From Synanceia verrucosa (taxonomy: Eukaryota > Chordata > Actinopteri > Perciformes > Synanceiidae), in the NCBI GenBank assembly GCA_029721515.1, contig CM056550.1:18723119-18787118 (forward strand): a stretch of 64,000 nucleotides of DNA, in the 5' to 3' direction. This document shows, piece after piece, positions 38,406-48,739 of the stretch. The position numbers and the translations under genes are program-made. The notes beneath the pieces were generated by a model. That model did not search any database and was not told the origin of the DNA. It worked only from the letters and a program-made list of their open reading frames with translations. Numbering within the stretch: the stretch's first letter is position 1; each line of letters opens with the position of its first letter.

Positions 38406-40402
38406 ATGGATGATGATGGGTGGTCATAGCCTGTGGAGGACTGAAGTTCTGTTGTTGGGCTCTTTATCCAAGCATGATGCCTGATCTGGAGGGTCCTGGT
38501 TCACCAGTCTGGCCACTTTCAGACCCACAAAACAGTGAAATCTTTGATAAAAAAAAAAAAAAAACACAAAAAAGCAACAAAAGGAATGCTGTGATGGCTT
38601 ATGAAAGACCGGGATGAACACAAAGGCCACTATGGGTGCCTCATTTGGAAGATCAAGCCCTAAATACCAGATCTGATCCGCATGGGTTCCTCTTCACAAC
38701 CTTGGTGGAGATTCCTGGGTTCTTCTGTACAGACTGTAAGCATTTACAACACGCTTGTGTTCACTTAAATAGATTTCTCCTCATGCTAAAATTATAAAGT
38801 AGGATGACACTGCAGATTCGAGATTAAAATACTATTTTCCCCATTTCAACAACCTTACAAACTGCTGCACAATTTATAGACCCTTATTGTTTCCCCACTT
38901 GGAAAGAGAAAAAAAACAACAAGCTAAGCTAACTAGCTCAGTGTTTGGCTATATTAACACTTTGAGTGCCATTGACGTATTTTGATGTCATTAAAAATCT
39001 GACGCTTTAGTGCCATAAATGTGATAATACATCAATGGCACTCAGAGTTAAGAGCTAAACAAACACACTAACTGATCCAGGAAGCTGCAGATTATTGATT
39101 TTGGGTTTAAAAATACTGCCCAAAGATATGGATTGTTACAGATTAAAATGTCCAACAGATGATACAAACATTCAAATTACCTCTAAGGCTGAGATCCAGA
39201 TCTAAATCCAGGTCCAGATCCAGGTAAAGTGGCAGAGCGGCAGAATGTTCTGATGATAGTTTGAGATGCAGGTGAGCTGATGAGGAAAGTGGGAACAGGT
39301 GAGCAGATTGGTGGAGAAGAAAGTCTGAAGCATCAGGTGGACGGATGGAAAAATGACTGTGACAATCTTTAAGTTTAACTAGTTTAATGCACCTGATTTA
39401 ATCTAATATTTAGAATATTACCAGTATGCTTTTCTAGATAGATAGATGTACCAAAACAGTGCAAATGTGCTGGATGCCATGAGTCATTCCAATAAATGAA
39501 TATTTATGTGTTCTTCCTTCTGCATGTGTAATAAAACAAAAATAATGTAGATTTAATGTACATTTAGATTAGATTAGCTGATACATATGCACAGAAATTA
39601 TGATGTATTCACTTTCTTTATGCAGGATAAGCGAAGCAAAGTCATGCGGATGTGTTAAATAGCAAGTACATCTTCAGCTTGAGCGGTAACAGAGGCACTC
39701 CAAATCACCAAAAAGTTGAACATCAAAATCTCATCTGCTGGGAATGAAACAGTCTATTCTCTGCAGGTGGATTATCTTTTCTACCCGTCTTCCATCTCAA
39801 ACAAATCTGCAACGCCGCCACTGAAGGCCTGTCTGGAACGTTTCACTTATAAACCACACAGACACACACATGCTGTCTTCTTTTGTCAGATGGAATATAA
39901 TTTAGCAAAGAAGGTAATTAAGAAAGCAAGAGTAACACCAGAGAGAGGAGAGAGAGAAAAACCTTCAGTCCAGGATGATCTGTTTTGCCATGAGCTCCTC
40001 AGCTCACGTGTCGCCTCGCTCCCACGTGTTTTTCTATCTCTTCTATCTGAACAACAAAAAAAAAAAACACTCAATGCTGAACACTTTCCAGCTGGTCCTG
40101 CATCCAGTGGAGAGCCACAGCGTGGGGGTCCTACACATGATGGAGCTGAGATCTTGATCCGCCATGCGGGATGCCTTGTCAACAAAAAGCCTCGTGGGGA
40201 GAGACGGTGCGACCTCAAAGATGGGGAGTGTTTGCTGTGGATTGAGTCAGCTTTTCTTCTGACACGGCTGTAGTTCAGTGGTAGAAATGACCCATAAAAG
40301 GGACAGCTTTGTTGCCATCAGAAAGCCCTTTCCCCTGAGGGAGCTCAACTGTTAAATCTGCCCACGCTCTTTTAGGACACAAATGAAATTAATTAAGACA
40401 AG

Positions 40403-40791
40403 AAGTGGAGATGGGCGGCACGGTGGTGTAGTGGTTAGCACTGTCGCCTCACAGCAAGAAGGTATCAGGTTCGAATCCCGGCTCCGGGGCCTTTCTGTGT
40501 GGAGTTTGCATGTTCTCCTCATGTCTGCGTGAGTTCTCTCTGGTACTCCGGCTTCCTCCCACCATCCAAAAACATGCATGGGGATTAGGTTAATTGGTTA
40601 ATTTAAATTGTCCGTAGGTGTGAATGTGAGTGTGAGTGGTTGTCTGTCTCTATGTGTCCTGTGATGAACTGGACACTTGTCCAGGGTGTACCCTGTCTTC
40701 CCCCCTAAGACAGCTGGGATAGGCTCCAGCCCCCCCAAAGACCCTATGAGGATAAGCGGTAGATAATGGATGGATGGATGAAGTGGAGATG
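40403..40791 (+). mobile_element. tRNA-derived SINE with perfect 11-bp target-site duplication
   Basis: The element (about 40414-40780) begins GGCGGCACGGTGGTGTAGTG, with a Pol III A-box-like stretch near 40424-40440 and a canonical B box, GGTTCGAATCC (40468-40478). The 3' half (GTGTACCCTGTCTTCCCCCC, then CAGCTGGGATAGGCTCCAGC) resembles a LINE-derived tail shared by many fish elements, and it ends in ATGGATGGATGGATG. AAGTGGAGATG flanks both ends (40403-40413 and 40781-40791), marking the insertion exactly. The intact duplication suggests a fairly recent insertion. Confidence 0.9.
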
Positions 40792-41859
40792 TATGGGAAT
40801 GTGTTCGGGCACTATATTAATTACAGTGTATTTTTACGTTGTCTTTTGCTTACAGTCATTCACAGTTGGGATCTCTGAGTCCATCTTTAACAGCAGTAAT
40901 TATTTATGTCTCGCTCTATCACATTAAATCACTCCATTACATTAAATCAAGCCACATAATTCCCAAGTCAGCACATTCTCAGATCCGCTCACTGGCTGGC
41001 CGACACAAATAAACCGCTCTGGTCTTGATATAGCGCCTCGCAGCACGTCTGATCCACGGCGATCTGGGTTGCAGCTCAGAGGCCCAGTCTGGTTTCAGAC
41101 GGCAGTAATAGTCTGGATTAAGAGCCACGAGGCGTTGATCATGTACACCCCGCTAGCTGGTGAGTGCCAGATGGGTTTCTGGGTAATCCTGGAGTGGGAT
41201 CAGGGGTAGACCTAGGGGTGGTGGTGTGGGAGAATATGGAGTAAACACAGGGCTAAAAGACAAAAGATCATGAAATGATGTATCCAATCAAAACAATCAG
41301 ATGTTTAAAAATGACGCCACTTTACATCATGACTTCGAGAGTCTACGGAGGCATGAAATCACCCATGAAGTCATATCTGACCCTCGAGCTTCGATCACAG
41401 CTCCCATGAGCGATGAATCATCCTCTGCTGTAATGTATTTATGAATATGAATATGAATTAACGCTCCCCTTTCCTCACAAATCAAACATGATTGCCGTCT
41501 TTTCTGCAGAAATAAAACAGATGATTATATCCATGTGTTTTGTTGCAGGGTCGCCTCAGAGGTGAAGGTGATTTCATACTCCTGGAAAAACATGAAATGT
41601 TTCTGCAAACCAGGGATTTGTTGAATGTTGACGTCTTTGCATTCAGTCAGAAAAAGTGACAAAGTTCAAAGAGTCTCACAGTCAGTCGGCTGCCATGTCA
41701 CTCAAAAAAAGTGCAGTTTTTTACGCCCAACCAAGTAGTTTTTTTTTGCATTGTTATATAGATAACTTATTTGCCCAAATCTAATCACATATCACTTTGT
41801 GTGTCTGCAAGCTAGAATATATGAAATTTAATCGTGTTAGTTGCGCCGATGCACCCTTA

Positions 41860-42485
41860 GTAGCAACTTCCTGTTTCCTGCTGCAGTCACAGAGAAGAAC
41901 GTCAGCAATACGCTTCTGAATGGTTTGTTTTTATTTTATTCTGTCTAAGTGGAGGCATCAAACATAATATGCACATTGTGTCGAGTTAAAATTTTGCTAA
42001 AGTACTTCCTGTCTGAGCTAGCAGCTACGAGCTAAGCTAGAGCAGCTAATCAGACGGATGCTAACGACCCTAACTAGGAACTTCCTGCTTCCTGCTGCTG
42101 TCACAGTGAAGAACGACAGCAATACTCTTCTAAATGATTAGTTTTATTTTTATTTTATTCTGTCTAAGTGGAGGCATCAAACCATAATATGCACATTGTG
42201 TTGATTTAAAATATTGCTAAAGTACTTCCTGTCTGAGCTAGCAGCTACGAGCTAACCTAATGCTAGAGCAGCTAATCAGACGGATGCTAACGACTCTTAC
42301 TAGGAACTTCCTGCTTCCTGCTGCTGTCACGGTGAAGAACGACAGCAATACTCTTCTAAATGGTTTGTTTTTATTTTATTCTGTCTAAGTGGAGGCATCA
42401 AACATAATATGCACATTGTGTTGATTTAAAATATTGCTTAAGTACTTCCTACGAGCTAAGCTAAAGCAGCTAATCAGATGAACGG
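41860..42485. repeat. Three-copy tandem repeat of about 220 bp
   Basis: CTGTCTAAGTGGAGGCATCA starts at 41941, 42160 and 42381. Each copy contains CTTCCTG(C/T)TTCCTGCTGC, CAGCAATAC, ATAATATGCACATTGTGT and AGCAGCTAATCAGA. Copies differ by small indels, and the third is shortened at its right end. Each copy also carries AGCTACGAGCTAA tracts. No coding potential. Confidence 0.9.
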
Positions 42486-45294
42486 TTAACAGGCTAAAGC
42501 TACTATTTAGGATAAAAGAAGAAGTTAAATGGCGTCAGCTGACTGCAGACCAGTCAGCATCATGAAGACTCTCTGATCGGCTGGTTGTTCACTGACATCA
42601 TCGATCTGACAGTCATTGATAATATGAGCTGAAGAACTGATGGGAAATCAATAAGAGAATTTTAGGAATACAATAAAAATGTCATTGATTTGAAAAAATA
42701 CCAATCTAGTATTTTTGCTACAGAAATGTCATCATTCAGCGTACCCACGGTTTGCAGAAACATTTTTTTCTGGCGACTTTTCCTCACATCCCTCAGAGGA
42801 CGAGAAGCAGCACTACAGCGCTAAATCCCTCCCCATCCTTTCAGTCCTGCAGGCTCGGCTCTAAATGAAGGCCAAATGGCAGCTTTATGACCTTTCAGGA
42901 ATAAAAGCCAAAGCGGCTAATCCAGCCCTCCCACAAACACTGTCCCTTTTGAACCCAGGAAGGACCTTCACTCTGCTGTACGAACCACCAACAGCCCACC
43001 TCATCCACGTCAACAAGGTCGACTTCCTAGAAAGACACTGCTGGTGTGAAATTTGAGATGTTTCACCAACAGGACAAAGGGAAGTGAAAGAGCCAAGAGG
43101 CTGTATCAGGATTCTTCCTGTATTGATCCGCGTCTCTTTTTCTAATCTGCTGGATTTGGGACCTCCAGTCCAACAGAAAAGCAATTTGACCCCTACAAGC
43201 CGCCCTCACGGGTCACCCTTTAGCGACTGCTCACTCCTGGTTGCCATGGTGACAGAAAAATTATGTTCTCAGTCCTGTTTGGACGTGTTTAAGAGGCTTG
43301 GATTTGTGCCCAGCGCCCTATTGCTTTTCATTAGGGGGGCTATAAAGAGACTGCAGCACAGCGTTATTCCTCTGGTTGTTATTTATCTGGATAGTTTTTT
43401 ATTTTTTAAACTTTTTTATGTTTTTGAGAAGAGGAAGATTGAAGATTCAGGTGGTTTACATCCCTCAGATGACTGAAACTTTTGTTTTTTGTTCTAGAGA
43501 TATATAATATCTAAACAGCTATTGGATGACATTAAATTTAGTGTGGACATTTATGGTTCCCAGAGGATGAATCCTAATGACTTTAATGGTCGTCTGACTT
43601 TTCCTCTAGCGCCACTATGAGGTTCACATTTCTGATTTTGAGTGAAATGTCCTGTGTCCTACTACAGCTGGTGATGAATAACTCTGACAGAGACATTCAT
43701 ATTCTCCTCAGGATGAATTAATTATGCTGACGATTATTTGACTTGTCCTCTATTTCAGCAGTTCTCAAACATTTTTTTTTCAATAATATTTAAAATACTT
43801 TCAGGTAGCACCTGACCATGACTTGACAAACATTGTGATTGCGTTTGTTTATCGTTTTAGGGCAGTTAAAGGTGCTAAATACAGAACTCAGAGTATACTG
43901 ATTGCCTCAACACAGCTCTCAACATGGCAGCTAACAGCGCTAATCCCATATATACTACGTATAAAACCTTTAACAACTGCACTGAAAATAGAATTTTAAA
44001 TTATAGAATGAGGTTTATATACCTTACGATTACATTTTTTATTGAATTATGATTATTTTTGGAATTATGCATACATTTTAAAAAGATTTTAATTTGCTGC
44101 AGTAAACACTACTCCAGTTTCTAAGTTTCTGACAAAATAACCTCAAAACTAATTACCTGTGTTTTGTGTTGAGCGCTAACACGCTGTTAAAGATGGTGAA
44201 CATGGTAAACATCATAGCTGCTAAACGTCTGCGTGTTAGCAGCTTAAGGAAACACTAATCACATCCTAGTTGTCCTTGGGTCGACTGATTGACGGACTAA
44301 GCCTGTCTTTGATTCACATGATTCCTGGGATACACCTGGTATCTAATCCCTCACACTTAATCCCCAGGGCTTCCCTCGATCTTGTCAGCGTTCATTACGC
44401 CTAAAAAACAGGAGAGGCAAGAGAGAAGCGCCGAGAATAACAAGGAGGCCGTGCAGTTTGTGATAAAAACATGCAAAAACATGCAGCTCCCTCTTTTTTC
44501 CCCTCTGGATGGATCACAGCTCCAATTCTGCAAGTCAGTCAAGTGTGCAGCAGCCCGGCAGCACCTTTCCGCAGCTGCCACTGCGTCTTTTACACCTTTT
44601 AGGCAGAGAATCGCTGTTCGTTGGTCGGCTTCGTGCCACCACATGCCCACAGTTTGTCTTGGCTGTTGCAAAACGCCACATCACCATGCTAATTTATTCA
44701 GGGACCAGCTGCTGTGTCAAGATGATTCTGCAAAAGACATCCTTGAAAGTTTTAATGAGCTCAGCGACGTCGATAGCGAGGACGGCAAGGTCGCACGTGT
44801 CAAGACGATGCGCGTAGGTGTCTTTTGATATTACAGGCGCATGCATTTGTGTCTGTTTTGACGGTGACGCTCAGCAGGAGGCAACAAGTCTTTATCTCAT
44901 CACGCAGAGCGACACAAATACGCAGCAGGAGCTTATAAACATTGATGGTATGCAGGTCAGCAGTGTGCGGCCTGTAGACTGGACCTTGTTTAACTTGCAT
45001 AATATCACATTTGAGAGATTTGTGGAAAAGCAAGAGGATTAAAACACTTAACAGAACTGCCACAAATAGGCTTAATGGTTTCATGAATAATAAACTGTTA
45101 CATGACAGAAATCTGACTTTCTGATGACCTCATGGTTCGATCCCACGTGAAAAACTAATATTGTGGGCCGAAAAACCAAAACAATGAGCTAAAATGCTCC
45201 GTAGAGGAACTAAGGAAACATCTGACTACTTTCATTAATAAAAAAAAAAAAAAATCCTCCATTCACTTCCATTAACTACAAAAAGCAATGCATG

Positions 45295-45934
45295 TTCTGT
45301 ACAGTGCTTAGATTTATTAAGTCTTCAGTGTTACAAAAATGTACAATTTGTATAAACATTACTATCATTATAGCGACTGAAACTTAACCTCTGTGGCCAC
45401 GAAGGGAAATGCACTTAGGATTACCGTTCCATGGCGATTAAATTTCACTTGATGCTTCGTCGCCGTTTCCTCACTCCATTTACATAAAAAAGTCCCTCCG
45501 TCCAACACAAACACAGAAATGTGGAATAAATATTTCAGGGAAGCTCTGCGGGAACAGAAAGCGCTATTAAGTGAGTGAGAATCTGTGCAAGCTTGTGAAG
45601 GATACTCAGGATGTTTTATACATTTTAAGGACCTGCCACATGGGTGTGAATGTGTTCATTTATTAGTCCTACATTTAACAGGCAGAGGTCTTAAAACTCT
45701 TCTTTAAAACAAGTGTAGGAAAGCACTTAGTGAAGACTAACTGCTCAAGGTTCCCTTTAAATCTATGACTTGAGCTTTTGAAGGGCAGCAGAACGAGGAA
45801 TACGTCAATAACTGTTTCATTATTATGACCAAATCCATTTCTCCTGACCCCGCGGCGGCTGCCTGTAATTGTTGTTGTGTCGGCATAAATTGCTCTCTCA
45901 TTAAAAGGAGCCATTAAGCCCTTGTGTCCACGGT
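45295..45934 (-). other. arl4d: arl4d 3' untranslated region
   Basis: This follows the arl4d stop on the minus strand. A candidate AATAAA signal is complementary to TTTATT at 45313-45318, and a nearer alternative lies around 45658. The sequence is otherwise unremarkable. The end of the transcript is an estimate. Confidence 0.45.
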
Positions 45935-46543
45935 TCATCTCTTCCTGCTCCTGTTGTTGTGCTTCACCATCTTCTTCCTCTTCAGGATCATCTCGTAGAG
46001 CTTCTCCAGGCCCGGCTGGAGGCCCCGGCCGTCCACGGCGCTGCAGCTCTGCACGTGATGCAGCGTGTGCATGCTCAGCTCGTGGACGGACAGCAGCTTC
46101 TCCACCTCGCTGACGGACGAGGCCGAGTCCTGGTCCTGCTTGTTGGCCAGGATGAGCACGGGGACGCCCTGGTTCTCCGAGGTGCGGGTGATCTTGTGGA
46201 GCTCCACTTTGGCCTCCTCCATGCGCTCCAGCTCGGTGGAGTCCACCACGAACACCAAGCCGTCCGTCCGCCGGGTGTAGGACTTCCACAGTGGGCGCAG
46301 CTTCTCCTGGCCGCCCACGTCCCACACCTGGAAGTTTATGGTCCGGGACGTCCCCACGGCCACCTTGATCTTCTCCGTGTTGAAGCCCTTGGTGGGGATC
46401 GTCTTCACAAACTCCTTCAGCTTGAGCCTGTAGAGCAGGGATGTTTTACCGGCCGAGTCCAGCCCGATGACCACCACATGGAGGGACTGGAAGCTTGGCA
46501 GGAACGACGTGTTGGGAGCGATGTCGGTCAGCTGGTTCCCCAT
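45935..46543 (-). CDS. arl4d: ADP-ribosylation factor-like protein 4D, complete single coding exon
   Basis: ARL4 proteins are small GTPases of the ARF family that recruit cytohesins (ARF6 exchange factors) to the plasma membrane and also enter the nucleus. The product is 202 residues against 201 in human. Visible motifs are the N-myristoylation start MGNQL, P-loop GLDSAGKTS (residues about 27-35), switch region KGFNTEK, WDVGGQEKLRPLW (G3 and switch 2), NKQD (G4), CSAVDG (G5 region) and a basic nuclear-targeting tail KRKKMVKHNNRSRKR, diagnostic of ARL4 over other ARLs. The ATG in GCCATCATGGG is the first in frame; the four codons before it begin with TTG, so the protein starts at Gly-2 for myristoylation. 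A 5' UTR part continues to the acceptor at 46637. GC-rich third positions contrast with the flanking AT-rich DNA. Paralogue choice (4D rather than 4A/4C) rests on sequence and on tmem106a/nbr1 linkage. Confidence 0.96.
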   Translation of the reverse strand: MGNQLTDIAPNTSFLPSFQSLHVVVIGLDSAGKTSLLYRLKLKEFVKTIPTKGFNTEKIKVAVGTSRTINFQVWDVGGQEKLRPLWKSYTRRTDGLVFVVDSTELERMEEAKVELHKITRTSENQGVPVLILANKQDQDSASSVSEVEKLLSVHELSMHTLHHVQSCSAVDGRGLQPGLEKLYEMILKRKKMVKHNNRSRKR

Positions 46544-47600
46544 GATGGCAGCCAACAGTTCACACCTACTTCAGACGAGGTGACGGTGATTTAATCCTCT
46601 TTCAGTGGAGCTTCATTTGCTTTGGATCAGATCGGCGCTGAAGACCAAACAAACACAGGGTTAACATTTGACGAGGAGACAAAGGGGCTTCAGGAATGTC
46701 TCACTTATCTCCCCTGATGAATTTACAATGACGATTACCGGTGGAGGCACATTACAAAGAGCCTGAAGTAATTTAATCAACGGTGCACTTCCTGTTGTGT
46801 TCACACCATTCTGCTTTTATTGAATCCACTCTAATAACTTCATTCTATAAAACAATAAATGCCTCACTCATCATTACAGAGCCAAACAGCAGCTATTTAG
46901 GTGGCTGAGGTTACGTGCAGCCTAAATCCTCTTAACACCGCTGAACTTGAAGGGCTTTTCTTCAAGGCAGATTGATTTCAATGCAGTGGATGGATAATAT
47001 TCACTGTGTCTATGGGGGGACTGCTGCAGCAGCACTAATCCGGTTGTTGTTGACATCCTGATACCCATCAAACAGCTGCCTTTGGTCAGAATACAGACAC
47101 TGCGTGTGTGCAGGAGGATATTCGGTATTGACTCGTGAGCAGGGAAATCCTGATGCTGCATATCCTGAGAGTAACTATCATTGATTACAGAGGCAAAATG
47201 CACAGTCATGTCATGACTTCATTGTATTTTGCATGTTTTTGTTCACATTTTGCTTCCTCTCCTGCACGACAACACAGTTTATTGCACGTTATTGTTGATA
47301 AATCAACACATCCTGCAGAGAGGTTAACTTTAAGGGACAACCAGACAAAATGAAAGCTGCTAATATATTACATAAACTGCATGCAGGTCACATAGAGACA
47401 GCATTAAATCACCAACAGGAGAAATTATCCGTTCCTACCTTTTAAATGTGCGGATAAAACATCAGCCACAGGAGATAAACGCGTCCATACTGATCACATT
47501 CGTTTGTCTCTGCTCCTCCTCCAGCAGCACTGAGGAGCTGCGGAGGGGCGCGAGAGCACCTAAAGCCGCGGTGACGTCACGGCCACCTGGACATGCTAGT
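46544..47600 (-). promoter_or_regulatory. arl4d: arl4d 5' UTR, noncoding first exon and promoter
   Basis: The coding exon begins at a strong acceptor, TTTGGTCTTCAG|CGCC (46637). A GC-rich noncoding exon upstream ends at the donor AAAG|GTAGGA (47439). It is preceded by a CpG-rich segment with a perfect CRE palindrome, GTGACGTCAC (47571-47580). This implies CREB/ATF-responsive transcription, which would suit a signal-inducible gene; that is an inference. The exact start site is not resolved. The 800-bp intron between the two exons has nothing notable. Confidence 0.5.
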
Positions 47601-48479
47601 CCACTCCCCCTTACGGTGGAGAGGTGAACTGCACATCTCAGAAAATAAAAAAATATAGACTGGTGTTATATTAAAATATATATATTTATATCATTTTATA
47701 TCATATATGTTTGATTGGCATTTTATTGTTTTATTTTTATTAAAATATATTTATAATGGATTTTTTTTTTTATCTTATTACCACTGAATTTCTTTTTATT
47801 TTAATCTATAATAATATATTTCTCTGTAATTTTATCTCTATGTATTATTGTTTTATGACCTTTCCTCTATAACATGAATACTATGTGTTTACTCATGTTT
47901 AACTTCTGTAAATGTAACTACATTTTACAGGGACCCAATATTTTATTGATCCATTGTTGCTTCTGTAGATTGGTTTGTCTTATTAATTAAATGTGTATAG
48001 TTTAGTACTTTTCAAAATAATGGTGACAGGGTATCATGTAATTTGCTTTAAATACATTTTACAGTGTAACTTGACTACAGTCTAACAAAACTTTAGCGCC
48101 ACCTTTTGTTCTATCGTAAGAACTTCAACATTAGTTTGTCATTAGTGTTACAGAAGCTGCAAAACATGAATAAAAACTGTGACATATCTGGATGCATGAC
48201 TGTGACTATCTTGAGGTTTTTCTGGTTGAACAGGGAGTGTAAAAAACTAACAGACAGAATATTAAATGCCAGTTTAATGAAGTGCAAATGACACAGACAA
48301 GAGTACGCAATAGATATTATCCTTCCCAAAAACATTGTGAAATCAGATTTTTTTAAGGAAAATTCACATTTTAAAACAAAAAACACAATAAAACAATATA
48401 TGTTGCATTCTGAATTTAAGAAAATGTGCTTGTTTTGACACTTTTTACAAAAATATAACCTGACACTATAACATTATGG
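47601..48479. other. Short intergenic interval, arl4d promoter to tmem106a 3' end
   Basis: AT-rich sequence of under 1 kb. A candidate polyadenylation signal for tmem106a (ATTAAA on the minus strand, 48480-48485) marks the right side. No gene, RNA or transposon is recognised. Confidence 0.45.
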
Positions 48480-48739
48480 TTTAATTAAACATAGACATGT
48501 AACTAAGTGCAATTACTGACTATTCCCTTCTTGGTGAGTGCATTTTAACAGATCATTTCAACACTGTTTTTTGGTATTTTTTTATGAAATAAAGGTTGTG
48601 AATCACTGGATAAGATACATATTCACTGTGCTTGTCATTCACAAAGTCACATCCCACATAGAGGAAAAAATGGTGCAAACGCAGCCAGAATATTCATTAT
48701 TTCACACTCCCACTCCAGTGTTTTTTCATTTGGATTTCA

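Larger units (their letters stand above)
23111..45290. other. Gene-poor interval between dusp3 and arl4d
   Basis: About 22 kb with no supported complete gene on either strand. Repeats, microsatellites, a SINE and one pseudogene fragment inside it are listed separately. The remaining sequence is mostly AT-rich. Some unique stretches of higher complexity, for example 28.78-29.19 kb and 40.98-41.18 kb, could be conserved regulatory DNA, which cannot be decided without comparison. Open frames at 39716-40273 (185 codons, TTG start) and 44382-44828 (148 codons, TTG start) show no recognisable domain. Confidence 0.55.

Noticed and set aside
39716..40273. 185-codon open frame on the plus strand
   Set aside because: It starts with TTG, has no recognisable domain, crosses a poly-A run and shows no splice or promoter context. 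It was kept only as a remark in the gene-poor interval.
40413..40485. A tRNA gene
   Set aside because: The A- and B-box sequences belong to a tRNA-derived SINE with a LINE-like tail and target duplication, not a functional tRNA that could fold into a full cloverleaf.
44382..44828. 148-codon open frame ending near a DSEDGK motif
   Set aside because: It has no ATG at its start, an opposing open frame overlaps it, and I recognise no family. Chance is more likely.
45675..46325. 216-codon frame overlapping arl4d, and opposite-strand frames of over 200 codons
   Set aside because: Shadows of the GC-rich arl4d coding sequence in other frames. Composition is Gly/Arg/Ala-rich with no domain.
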